A stretch of DNA of 64,000 nt from Nostoc sp. MG11. Lineage in GTDB: Bacteria; Cyanobacteriota; Cyanobacteriia; Cyanobacteriales; Nostocaceae. This document shows positions 18,383 to 29,000 of this stretch, piece after piece (position 1 is the first letter of the stretch; each line of letters opens with the position of its first letter). Made by a program: the position numbers and the translations under genes. The notes under the pieces are model-generated. The model did not search any database and was not told the DNA's origin. It saw only the letters and a list, made by a program, of their open reading frames with translations. The stretch is from the NCBI RefSeq assembly GCF_014904695.1, contig NZ_JACXXN010000008.1, positions 124,001 to 188,000 of the forward strand, written 5' to 3'.

Positions 18383-21300
18383 TTACAAAACTTGGACAGA
18401 ATCAGGCTTTATGGGTTTGAATTTATTGCCGAATTTTGGAGAAGCTTGTGCTTGCTGGATGAAGACTTTCAACCGTTCGGCTAACACCTGGACGTGGGGT
18501 TCAGCCATCATTGTCACATGATTGCCTGGCAGAAAATCGACATTCACTGGTTCGCCAGAAAATTCATTCCAGCCCAAGGTTGAATCTTGTAACATCTCAT
18601 CAGGTAATTTTCTAACGTAATTTTCTCCAAGAGGTTCGCTGGCACGTAAAAGCGTAATTTGGTCAGGATAAATATGTTGTGGTACGTAATCAATGAGAGA
18701 AAGAGAGTTAGCTTTATAGGCTTGCATCATATTTTTTAGCTGCGTAGTTTCAGCGTTAGGAGGTAGCATATTAACCATTTTCAAAAGCTGTAAAACATAT
18801 TTTAGTTGCTCGTCCACGGGCAGCGATCGCAGAGTATTGTAAGAAATGTCCATCTTCGTTGCCAGCGTCACTTCTACTATTTTGATCAAGTCAATCAGCC
18901 ACCTAGCATGATCCCAATCAAGACAATCAAGACGTGTTTGCCTTTCATTAGAGGTTGGTGCGGTAGTATCAATAATCACAAGCAGTTCTACCTGATGTCC
19001 CTGAACCTGCAACTGTTGCGCCATTTCAAAAGCTACTTTGCCTCCAAAAGAATGCCCTCCCAAAAAGTATGGCCCTTGCGGCTGAACAGCTTGGATTGCT
19101 TGAATATAATTACAAGCCATATCCCGAATTTGGGTGGCTGGCGCTAATTCTCCATCTCGATTGTTTAGTTGAAAACTATACAACGGTTGATCTGCTCCTA
19201 AATAACGCCCTAAGTGATACAAGTAGAAAGGCTCGCCACCAGCGCCGGGCACGCAGAAGAAAGGTAAATTTGCACCGTTTGGCTGAATTGGTACTAAGCA
19301 AGACGAATTTGAGCAATCTGAGTCTATTTGCACAATTGTCGCCAACTGTTCAATAGTGGGATTTTGGAATAGGCTTGCCAAGGGTAACTCTTTGCCAAAC
19401 TGTTGCTTAATTTGAGCCATTAAGAAGGGAACTAAAAGAGAATGACCGCCAAAGTCAAAAAAGTTATCTTGTACTCCCACTTTGTCAATTTTGAGAATCT
19501 TTGACCAAATTTGCACCAATTGCAGTTCTAATTGGTTACGGGGTTCGACAAATGTGCCTGAGTTATTAATGTGAGAAGGTGCGGGCAAAGCGCGGCGGTC
19601 TACCTTGCCGTTGGGTGTGAGTGGCAAGCTATCTAGGAAGACAAAACTAGAAGGAACCATATACTGTGGCAACTTCGTGGAGAGGAAGTTGCGGATTTCA
19701 TTAATAGTGGGTGCTGAATGCTGATTTGGGATGATGTAAGCCACTAAGCTTTGCTCACCAAAAGCATCTTCACGGGCAGTCACTACAGTCTGATGTACAG
19801 ATGGGTGTTGTGCTAATGCTGTCTCAATTTCCCCAAGCTCAATACGTATGCCGCGAATCTTGACTTGATGGTCTTGGCGACCAATAATTTCTAGGGAACC
19901 ATCTGGAAGATAGCGTCCGCGATCGCCTGTATAGTACAGTAAATCCTGGTCGTCATTGCGAAAATGGTTTTTGACGAATCGAGAGCGCATTTCTGCTGGG
20001 GCATTAATGTAGCCCAAGCTGCGGAATGGTGTTCGCAAAATAATCTCTCCCAGTTCTCCAATGCCACACAATTGCTGATTTACACCCAAAACTAGTGCTT
20101 GAGTTTCAGGTATTGCCCATCCTGCTGGCTGTATTCCTGGTGTCGGTTCGCTAGGTACTTGGTAGTAACACTTAACTAAAGTTGTCTCTGTCGCCCCATA
20201 AAGATTGATGATTTCTCCTGCTTGGGGAAAAGCATCTCGCCACCGCCTTATCAGTGTTTCCTTAAGCGGTTCTCCAGAAAAGAATAACCAGCGTAAGTGA
20301 CGCAGAGAAACTTCTTTTGGTACATTAGCTAACCATGATTGCGCTAAGCAAGGAACTGTATGTACAACAGAAATCTGCTCGCGTTCCAAGTAACGCAGGA
20401 TTTTCGTCGGTTCTAAGTTATCTCCTTGGGCTGGCAGACATAAGGTTGCACCACTAGTTAAAGGTAAGAAGATATCTCTAAGGATGGCATCAAAGGAAAG
20501 TTTTGTTAATTGGGCAATGCGGTCTTGCTGACCAATTCCGAAGATCTGACGCTGCCAGCTGATAAAATGCGCTATCCCTTTGTGACACCCTAACACTCCT
20601 TTCGGAACGCCAGTACTACCAGAAGTAAAGAAAATATAGGCTGCATCATCACTAGATATTTCCGGCAGGGGTATTGTCTGACTGCTTTCCTGGCGATAAT
20701 TTATCGGTTCTGCCGTGTCTTTATTTATACGTATGACAGTTAGAGACTGCCATATCTCCTCGCCTTGTGGGTACTGACCATCAATATCCAATATGTATTT
20801 AGCTTTAGCTTCTTTGAGTATCAGCTGTTGGCGAACGCTTGGAAGTTGGGGGTCGAGAATCAGTAGTACTCCTCCACTTAAAAGAACGGCAAGTATACTG
20901 GTAATCAATCCAAAACTAGATGTCCCATACAAGGCGACGACATCTCCCCGTTGGATTCCGTGACTCAGCATCACCCTGGCTAAGGTTTGGGAGCTTTTGC
21001 CTAATTCCCCATAGTTCCAAGTGCGAGAGCCTTGACGCACTGCTGAGAGTTCTGGGGTGCTATTTACCCAAGAGGTAAACGTGGTTGTGACTAATTCGTA
21101 TTCTGGTTCTGGTATGGCTTTTGTGGGATCTGGCAGCAAAAATCGGGCTTGTGGTGTGACAAGAGAATAAGAGGCGATACCTTCTCTACGAGAGGCTCCG
21201 CCAACGGTAAGCTGCGCTAACGCACTATCAGGCTCGACAACAATTTGATTCAGCAAATGATGGAACTGTTGCAACATTTCCACCATTCGTTGTGAAGTAA

Positions 21301-24300
21301 ATAGGTCAGAATTGTAGACTACTTGCAGAGTTATTCCTTGTTCGTGTTCTGCAACATACAAGCTTAAGTCAAACTTGGAAGCTGCTTCTGGTATCGATAT
21401 CGGTTCTAAAGACAACCCAAAAAGTTCCGGTTGAGTGTCTGCCAAGTTCATTAAATTAAACCATACTTGAAACATTGGGTTATGGCTGAGATTTCGTTCT
21501 GGCTGCAATGCTTCCACCAACATTTCAAAAGGCAAATCTTGATGAGAGTATGCTCCCAAAGCCACTTCTCGCACCCGTGATAATAGCTGCCTAAAACTAG
21601 GATTACCATCCAAGCGGGTACGCAACACAAGGGTATTGACAAAAAAGCCAATTAATGGTTCTACTTCTGCACGATTACGGTTAGCGATCGGTGTTCCTAT
21701 GCAGATATCATCCTGCCCACTATAGCGCCATAGCAATATTTGGAATGCTGCTAACAACGTCATAAATAAAGTCACACTTTCTGTTTGGCTCAACTGTTTG
21801 AGTGCAACAGTCAGTTCTTTTGAGAGTGCAAACTTTTGATATGCCCCGTGGTAAGTTTGCATAGCTCCTCTAGGTCGGTCTGTCGGTAGAGAAGATAAAG
21901 CTGGTGCGTTGGCTAATTGTTGTTGCCAGTAACTCAGTTGCCTTTGCAGTACATCCCCTTGCAACCAGTTTCGCTGCCAAATTGCAAAATCTGCGTACTG
22001 AATCGGCAATGGCGCTAAGGGTGACAGCTCACCTTGAGAATAAGCATTGTACAGCGATGCTAACTCTTGGATAAACACACCCATTGACCAGCCATCCGAG
22101 ACAATGTGATGTATGTACACTAACAAAGCGTGTTCTGTTTGAGACAGCACGACTAAAGTTGCCTTGATTAACGGTTCATCTGCCAGGCTAAAAGGTTGAA
22201 TGGCTTGTTTCTGCACTAATTGCTGTATGGCAATTTCTTTTTCACTTGTTGGTAGATCTTCGCAGTTAATAATTGATAGTGTCCAATTCGTTTTTGTTTG
22301 GATAACTTGAGTTGGTTGTCCATCAACTGTAAGGAAATTGGTGCGTAAAGCTTCATGGCGACCAATGATTGCTTGTAAACTTTGTTCTAAGGCAGGTTGA
22401 TTGAGATTTCCTACTAGACGCACAGTTAAGGGCATATTGTAGGAACCACTGCCCGGTTGCAGTTGGTCTAAAAACCACAAACGCTGCTGAGCAAATGACA
22501 ATGGTAATTGAGCATCCCTTGCCCGCCTTAAGATTGGTTGAGAAGTTAGTTCTAATTTCTGTTGCTGCAACTGCCCAATCAGATACCCTAATTCGGCAAC
22601 TGTGGCTGCGGCAAACAGGCTACGCAAAGGTAATTCTACTTGGAAAATGTTGCCAATACGTGATAGCAATTGTGTTGCTAGTAACGAATGTCCCCCCAGT
22701 TCAAAGAAGTTATCATAAATACCCACTTGCTCCACTTTCAGCACTTGCGCCCAAATTTGTGCCAGCATTTCTTCAATCGGTGTGCTTGGGGCAATATATT
22801 TGTTTTTGGGTTCGCTGTGTAAATCTGGTGCAGGTAAAGCGCGGCGGTCTACTTTGCCGTTGGGAGTGAGTGGCAGATACTCCAGAATAACTATTGCATT
22901 TGGCACCATGTACTCTGGGAGTTTTGCCTTTAGGAAGTGCCGTAGTTGATTGATTGTGGGTGTACAGTGCTGATGCAACACCACGTAGGCGACTAAGCGT
23001 TTATCACCTGGGATATCTTCACGGGCAATGACACAAGATGCCTGTACATCTCCATGTTGACTCAGTGCTGTTTCGATTTCGCCCAACTCAATGCGGAAGC
23101 CGCGAATCTTAACTTGATTATCTATACGTCCTATATATTCAATGTTGCCATCGGGTAAATAGCGTGCTAAATCCCCGGTTTTATATAATTTTGAATTTTG
23201 AATTTTGAATTTTGAATTGTCAAAGGGGTTGGAAATGAACTTCTCTTGTTTTAATTTCGGGCGGTTGAGATAGCCTCGTGCTAATCCTGCGCCACCAATG
23301 TGCAGTTCTCCTGGTACACCTACGGGAACTGGTTGTAAGTTCGAGTCGAGAATGTAGATTTGTGTGTTGGGAAGGGGGCGACCAATGGGAACCGAGGACA
23401 AGGCATCACACATCTGGGCAGATAAGGGACAGCCACTAGCTTGAATTGTTGTTTCTGTAGGTCCGTAACCGTTAATTAGCTGGGGGGAAGTTGCAAACTT
23501 ATATAAATCTGCATTTTGTTGTATGTATTCGTACCACAGTTTGATTTTTTCTGGTAATAATCTTTCTCCACCAATAGTTATTAGTCGTATCGGTGACAAA
23601 CTCTTGTTTGTTCGAGCCAGTTCTGTAACTAACTCATGCCAGTAAGCTGCTGGTAGATTGAGTACGGTTATTTGCCAACGCTCAATTCCTTCCATCAAAG
23701 CGAGCCAGGAATTCAACATTTGTTCTGTCCGCAACACCAGTGTGCCGCCAACACTTAAGCAGGGATAAACATCTTTAGCGAAGACATCAAAACTAAAAGA
23801 ACTAAACTGGAGGATGCAATCTTTTTGGTTAATCCCCCATTGTGTTACCTCAGCTTTTGTAAAGTTGACCAAAGACTGATGCTCAATCATCACTCCTTTT
23901 GGTGTTCCTGTAGAACCAGAGGTATAAATCACATAAGCCAGATTAGTTGCTTGTAAATTACTAATGAGATTATCTTGACTTGACTGAGTTATGCTCTCCC
24001 ACTGTGTATCTAAACAGATGAGTTTCGCTTGATGCTCAGGTAGTCTGTCAACTAGATGCTGTTGAGTAAGCAACACTGAAACTTGAGCATCTTTAAGCAT
24101 AAAGTGCAAACGTTCAGTTGGATACTCTGGGTCAAGTGGCACATAAGCACCACCCGCCTTGAGAACCCCCAACAGCCCCACGACCATTTCTATAGAACGC
24201 TCTATACAAATGCCCACTAACACATCAGCTTTTACACCCAAAGTTCTTAGATAGTGCGCCAACTGGTTAGCGCGGCAGTTCAATTCATGGTAGGTTAGTT

Positions 24301-25966
24301 GTCGATCGCTAAACACAACTGCCACTGCATCGGGTGTGCTATCAACCTGCTCCTCAAACAACTGATGGATACACTTATCACGGGGGTACTCAACTTGAGT
24401 ATCATTCCACTCGACAAGTAACTTTCGTTGTTCTGCTTCTGTCAGCAGAGGCAATTGAGAAATCAATTGCTGTGGGTTAGTAACAATGGCTTCCAGCAAC
24501 GTCACAAAATGCCCTGCCATCCGTTCGATAGTGCCTGCATCAAACAAGTCAGTGTTGTACTCCCACATACCCACTAGTCCAGTGGCAGTGTTCTGCATGA
24601 CTAAGGTAAGGTCAAACTTTGCCGTTGCGCTTTCTGTTGGCAAAGAACTTACAGTTAAACCAGTAAGTTCTACTCCAGACGCAGGTACATTCTGGAAGCC
24701 AAACAACACTTGGAAAAGTGGTGTATGACTGAGGTCGCGTTGTGGCTGCAATGCTTTGACCAACTCCTCAAAGGGTAGGTCTGGATGAGCGTAAGCTTCC
24801 AGTGTCACTTGCCGCACTCGACTTAGTAACTGCTGAAAACTGGGGTTGCCTGACAAATCTGTGCGTAATACTAAAGTGTTGACAAAAAAGCCAATTAACC
24901 CTTCTATTTCTAGGCGATCGCGGTTAGCAATGGGTGTACCTACTACAATATCATCGGAGCCTGTATAGCGATAAAGCAAGGTCACAAATGCTGTGAACAG
25001 CGTCATGAACAGGGTGGCTCTCTCTTGCCTACTGAAATTGGCAAGTGCTTCACTCAATTCAATTGGCAGTTCTATATATTGACGCGCCCCCCGGAAACTT
25101 TGAACGGCTGGTCTGGGACGGTCTGTGGGTAATTCTAGTAAAGTGGGAGCGTTTTTAAGTTTTTGCTTCCAGTAATTAAGTTGTGTTTGCAGTATCTCTG
25201 TTTGCCACAATTGCCGTTGCCAAATCGCAAAGTCGGCATACTGAATTGGTAACTTAGGTAACTGTGGGGACGAATTATTGCACACAGCCGAGTAAATGCT
25301 GGCTAACTCCCGCATCAATACGCCTGTTGACCAACCATCAAAAACAATATGGTGTATTGTCAGTAGCAAGACGTGTTCTACTTCTGTGATTTTAACTACA
25401 GAAGCTCGAATTAAAGGAGAGCTAGCGAGGTCAAATGGTCGAGTAGCTTCTGCTGTGGCTAATTGCCCAAGAGTGATTTCTCTTTCAGGTAATTCTGTTA
25501 AGTCTACTACTGGCACAGTTAAGGTTAAGCTTTCAGTAATTACCTGGACTGGCTGCTCGTTGATGGTGCGGAAGTTGGTACGTAAGGTTTCGTGGCGAGC
25601 GATAATTTTGTTGAGGCTTTGCTCTAGTGCCACGATGTTCAAGTAACCATGAAGTCGTAGAGCTATTAGTTCATTGTAGAAGGGGTTATCTGGTTCTAAC
25701 TGATTCAAGAGCCAGATTTGTTCTTGGGCAAAAGATAGAGGTAATTTCTGAGTGCGATCGCTTTTGATTATAGGTAAATTAGTGTTGGTGGCAATTACGT
25801 TTTTCTGTTCAAGCAACAAGATAAGTTCTGCTTTATTCTTAGCTAGTAAGTCACGAGTTTCTGCTGTCAATACTCCTTTTGGAGCATTAACACGCAACTG
25901 CTCACCGTCAACCCACAACTTTACACCTTGCTGAGAAAGTTCAGATACAAATTGCTTGATATTCAC
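18383..25966 (-). CDS. Two-module NRPS with thioesterase: TubC-C-A-PCP-C-A-PCP-TE
   Basis: About 2,527 residues. A TubC-type docking domain (1-55, KLWVDGEQLRVNAPKGVLT) is followed by C (HHIVFDG about 209), A1 (TSGSTGTPKG about 682), PCP (GGHSLL about 1090), C (HHIVSDG about 1287), A2 (TSGSTGVPKG about 1782), PCP (GGHSLL about 2175) and TE (GHSFGG about 2305, His in PGNHVTMM about 2482). The nine pocket residues read by eye are DVKNIIGIQ for A1 (no match I know) and DARHFSLLV for A2, which shares DARH and the final V with the D-methylaspartate domain of McyB. No epimerase or methyltransferase domain is present. GTG at 25966 is preferred because GGAGG lies 8 nt upstream and the docking domain then starts MNIKQF; an ATG at 25981 is in frame. 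Two repeat insertions lie inside the gene. Confidence 0.93.
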   Translation of the reverse strand: MNIKQFVSELSQQGVKLWVDGEQLRVNAPKGVLTAETRDLLAKNKAELILLLEQKNVIATNTNLPIIKSDRTQKLPLSFAQEQIWLLNQLEPDNPFYNELIALRLHGYLNIVALEQSLNKIIARHETLRTNFRTINEQPVQVITESLTLTVPVVDLTELPEREITLGQLATAEATRPFDLASSPLIRASVVKITEVEHVLLLTIHHIVFDGWSTGVLMRELASIYSAVCNNSSPQLPKLPIQYADFAIWQRQLWQTEILQTQLNYWKQKLKNAPTLLELPTDRPRPAVQSFRGARQYIELPIELSEALANFSRQERATLFMTLFTAFVTLLYRYTGSDDIVVGTPIANRDRLEIEGLIGFFVNTLVLRTDLSGNPSFQQLLSRVRQVTLEAYAHPDLPFEELVKALQPQRDLSHTPLFQVLFGFQNVPASGVELTGLTVSSLPTESATAKFDLTLVMQNTATGLVGMWEYNTDLFDAGTIERMAGHFVTLLEAIVTNPQQLISQLPLLTEAEQRKLLVEWNDTQVEYPRDKCIHQLFEEQVDSTPDAVAVVFSDRQLTYHELNCRANQLAHYLRTLGVKADVLVGICIERSIEMVVGLLGVLKAGGAYVPLDPEYPTERLHFMLKDAQVSVLLTQQHLVDRLPEHQAKLICLDTQWESITQSSQDNLISNLQATNLAYVIYTSGSTGTPKGVMIEHQSLVNFTKAEVTQWGINQKDCILQFSSFSFDVFAKDVYPCLSVGGTLVLRTEQMLNSWLALMEGIERWQITVLNLPAAYWHELVTELARTNKSLSPIRLITIGGERLLPEKIKLWYEYIQQNADLYKFATSPQLINGYGPTETTIQASGCPLSAQMCDALSSVPIGRPLPNTQIYILDSNLQPVPVGVPGELHIGGAGLARGYLNRPKLKQEKFISNPFDNSKFKIQNSKLYKTGDLARYLPDGNIEYIGRIDNQVKIRGFRIELGEIETALSQHGDVQASCVIAREDIPGDKRLVAYVVLHQHCTPTINQLRHFLKAKLPEYMVPNAIVILEYLPLTPNGKVDRRALPAPDLHSEPKNKYIAPSTPIEEMLAQIWAQVLKVEQVGIYDNFFELGGHSLLATQLLSRIGNIFQVELPLRSLFAAATVAELGYLIGQLQQQKLELTSQPILRRARDAQLPLSFAQQRLWFLDQLQPGSGSYNMPLTVRLVGNLNQPALEQSLQAIIGRHEALRTNFLTVDGQPTQVIQTKTNWTLSIINCEDLPTSEKEIAIQQLVQKQAIQPFSLADEPLIKATLVVLSQTEHALLVYIHHIVSDGWSMGVFIQELASLYNAYSQGELSPLAPLPIQYADFAIWQRNWLQGDVLQRQLSYWQQQLANAPALSSLPTDRPRGAMQTYHGAYQKFALSKELTVALKQLSQTESVTLFMTLLAAFQILLWRYSGQDDICIGTPIANRNRAEVEPLIGFFVNTLVLRTRLDGNPSFRQLLSRVREVALGAYSHQDLPFEMLVEALQPERNLSHNPMFQVWFNLMNLADTQPELFGLSLEPISIPEAASKFDLSLYVAEHEQGITLQVVYNSDLFTSQRMVEMLQQFHHLLNQIVVEPDSALAQLTVGGASRREGIASYSLVTPQARFLLPDPTKAIPEPEYELVTTTFTSWVNSTPELSAVRQGSRTWNYGELGKSSQTLARVMLSHGIQRGDVVALYGTSSFGLITSILAVLLSGGVLLILDPQLPSVRQQLILKEAKAKYILDIDGQYPQGEEIWQSLTVIRINKDTAEPINYRQESSQTIPLPEISSDDAAYIFFTSGSTGVPKGVLGCHKGIAHFISWQRQIFGIGQQDRIAQLTKLSFDAILRDIFLPLTSGATLCLPAQGDNLEPTKILRYLEREQISVVHTVPCLAQSWLANVPKEVSLRHLRWLFFSGEPLKETLIRRWRDAFPQAGEIINLYGATETTLVKCYYQVPSEPTPGIQPAGWAIPETQALVLGVNQQLCGIGELGEIILRTPFRSLGYINAPAEMRSRFVKNHFRNDDQDLLYYTGDRGRYLPDGSLEIIGRQDHQVKIRGIRIELGEIETALAQHPSVHQTVVTAREDAFGEQSLVAYIIPNQHSAPTINEIRNFLSTKLPQYMVPSSFVFLDSLPLTPNGKVDRRALPAPSHINNSGTFVEPRNQLELQLVQIWSKILKIDKVGVQDNFFDFGGHSLLVPFLMAQIKQQFGKELPLASLFQNPTIEQLATIVQIDSDCSNSSCLVPIQPNGANLPFFCVPGAGGEPFYLYHLGRYLGADQPLYSFQLNNRDGELAPATQIRDMACNYIQAIQAVQPQGPYFLGGHSFGGKVAFEMAQQLQVQGHQVELLVIIDTTAPTSNERQTRLDCLDWDHARWLIDLIKIVEVTLATKMDISYNTLRSLPVDEQLKYVLQLLKMVNMLPPNAETTQLKNMMQAYKANSLSLIDYVPQHIYPDQITLLRASEPLGENYVRKLPDEMLQDSTLGWNEFSGEPVNVDFLPGNHVTMMAEPHVQVLAERLKVFIQQAQASPKFGNKFKPIKPDSVQVL
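21173..21226. repeat. Dispersed repeat inserted in NRPS coding sequence (C-A linker)
   Basis: A GC-rich block containing TTCTCTACGAGAGGCTCCGC and AACGGTAAGCTGCGCTAACG, of the kind seen in Nostoc intergenic repeats, sits in frame near the end of the second C domain. It encodes the atypical stretch LAQLTVGGASRREGIAS. Confidence 0.6.
23189..23216. repeat. Heptamer STRR inserted in NRPS A1 domain
   Basis: Four TTTTGAA heptamers. On the coding strand they give NSKFKIQNSKL just before YKTGDLARY, where the sister A domains carry a short SNNPQAR or CTDPHSR loop. Confidence 0.75.
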
Positions 25967-26079
25967 AGAAATTACCTCCATACCTGGTTAGTAGATGGGA
26001 GCATCCCAAATGTTTTGTTTTTAAACGCAGAGGAGCGCAGAGTTTTACGCAGAGGGGCGCGGAGGGTTTTTGAACTTAT

Positions 26080-29000
26080 TCATATTGCGATTTCTTCTCT
26101 ATCAATTTTTTGTTGCTCTAGCTTTAGTGAGATGTCAGCTATTGTGGGGGATTCAAATAAGCTTGTTACAGATAATTGAATAAAAAAAGTATTTCTTAAT
26201 CGGGTTATAAATTGAACACCTATTAACGAATCTCCTCCTAATTCAAAAAAGTTGTCATGGATTCCTACTTGTTTAATTCCTAATAATTTTTGCCAGATAT
26301 CGGCAATTTTTTCTTCAAGTTCATTGCGGGGAGCTATATATGAATTTGGCAAATTGGGTCTGGAGTGAGGTGCGGATAAGTTTTCTGGCTGAAGATTATC
26401 TAACTTTGGTGAAGGTGTAGTTTTGAGCAGCTCATCGCTATATTTTTTTGGTGGTTCAATCCAGTAACGTTGGCGTTCAAAGGGATAAGTTGGTAAGGGA
26501 AGACGATAATATCCATCCTGACTATAAAATCCCAACCAATCTACTTTGACACCCGCTAGCCAGAGTTGACCTAATGTGGCGAATAAAACATGATTATCGG
26601 ATTTTTTTTCTTGAGGATGGCGTACCGAAGTCAACACCGTTTGTGTGGCTGTTTTGTTTGGATGTATTTTGATTAATGTAGTTAGTGTATGTCCTGGCCC
26701 TACTTCTAGTAAGACTTGCTCTGGTGTTGCTAATAATTTCTCTACACCAGAGGCAAACAGCACTGTAGAACGCAGATGTTGAGCGTAATAGTCAGGATTT
26801 GTGGCTTGGGTGACTGTAATCCAAGTACCAGTTAGGTTGGAGATATAAGGAAGTTTGGGGGGATTTAAAGTAACTTTTTTAACTCGCTCTGCAAATGCCT
26901 CTAAGATTGGTTCCATCATTTGGGAATGGAAGGCATGGGAAGTATGCAAACGACGAGATTCAATCCCTTGAGTCGCAAGTTGATTTTGTAGTGCATCTAC
27001 GGCAGATGTTGAACCGGAAATTACACACTGCGAAGGTTGATTAATCGCGGCAACAAAAAGGTCTTGCCCCAGTAAGGATTTTACCTTGTCTACGGGTAGA
27101 GGAACTGAAAGCATTGCCCCAGTGGGAAGTTGCTGCATCATCTCCCCGCGTGCTGCTATCAAAAATAAGGCATCTTCTAGGGAAAAAACTCCTGCTAGAG
27201 TTGCTGCTACATATTCGCCAATACTATGACCGATCGCAGCTTGTGGTTCTACTCCATAAGACTGCCATAATTGAGCTAGGGCGTATTCAATGACAAAAAT
27301 AGCGCTTTGGGCAATGGCTGTTTGTTGAAGTTGCTTTAATGCTTCATCAATCTGTTCGTCACTGGGGTAAAGGATATGACGTAAATCTAGCCCTAGTAGA
27401 GGTTTAAGGATTTCCGAGCAATAATCAACTTGTTCTTGAAATACTGTCTCGGTTTGATAAATTTCCCGCGCCATGTTGACGTATTGAGAACCCTGACCAG
27501 GAAACATAAACACAACAGGTCGTTCTGTAATCTCTGTATAATTGGTAAAAACTTGTTGGGCTGCTAAGTTACTGAGAGCTTTAACAGCATCTTCTAAGTC
27601 TTGACAAATCAGCATCCGTCTGTGATTAAAACCCCGACGACCACTATTGAGGGTATAAGCTACATCACCTAAGTTAAGTTCTGGATGCTCTTTTAAATGC
27701 GTGACTAAATTAGCTGTTGCTTTCTCAAGAGCCGTAGCAGTCTTAGCCGACAGACACAACAATTGATAATTTCTCTCCTGCTCCCTGCTCCCTGCTCCCT
27801 GCCCCCTGCCCCCTGCCCCCTGCTCAAAAACAGGTGCTTCTTCTAAAATTACATGAGCATTAGTACCCCCCATCCCAAAAGAACTAACCCCAGCACGGCG
27901 AGTGGTGTTATTTGTTTTCCATTCCGTCAGGGTTGTATTGACATAAAAAGGACTGTTAGCAAAATCAATTTTGGGATTAGGTGTATCGAAATGTAAACTA
28001 GGAGGTAGCATTTGATGTTGCAGTGCTAATACCGTTTTAATCAAACCTGCGACACCTGCTGCTGTATCCAAATGTCCTAAGTTGGTTTTTAGCGAACCAA
28101 TAGCGCAGAAACCTTTTTTATCGGTAGTTTGATTAAAAGCTTGAGTTAAAGCGGCGATTTCAATCGGATCTCCTAAAGGTGTGGCTGTGCCGTGTGCTTC
28201 GATGTAGGAAATTGTTTCGGCATCTACACCAGCTATCGCTTGAGCTTCGCCAATGACTGCGGCTTGACCGCTAACACTGGGAGCAGTGTAGCCGACTTTC
28301 ATTGCGCCATCGTTATTAATCGCCGAGCCTTTAATGATTGCATGGATGTGGTCGCGATTTGCGATCGCATCCTTTAATCTTTTCAATACCACAATCCCAG
28401 CACCGCTACCACCAACAGTTCCTTGTGCTTTTGCATCAAAACTACGGCAGTGTCCATCAGGAGAAAGGATCATTTCCGGTTGATACAAATAACCTGTTTT
28501 TTGTGGAACGCCCAGAGACACTCCACCAGCCAACGCCATGTCACATTCACCATTTAAAAGACTTTGACAAGCTTGGTGAACTGCCACCAAAGACGTAGAA
28601 CAGGCAGTTTGCACATTTACTGCTGGCCCAGTCAAGTTGAGTTTATAGGCAACCCGTGTTGGTAAAAAATCTTTTTCGTTGGAAACTATTAATTGAAGAG
28701 GGTCAATTTTTTCTAATAATTGATGATTAGAATATATATTTTTTATCAAATAATGATTCATCCCCACACCAGCATAAACCCCTATCAAACCATTGTAAGT
28801 TTGTGGGTCATAACCAGCCTTTTCTATTGCCTCCCAAGCTAATTCTAAAAATAGGCGTTGTTGTGGATCTATTAACTCAGCTTCTTTAGCATTATAAGCA
28901 AAGAAATTTGCATCAAACAATTCAATGTCTGATATAACAGGACTAGCTTTTACATAATTAGAATTACTCAGCAAATCTGGAGAAACACCAGATTCTAATA

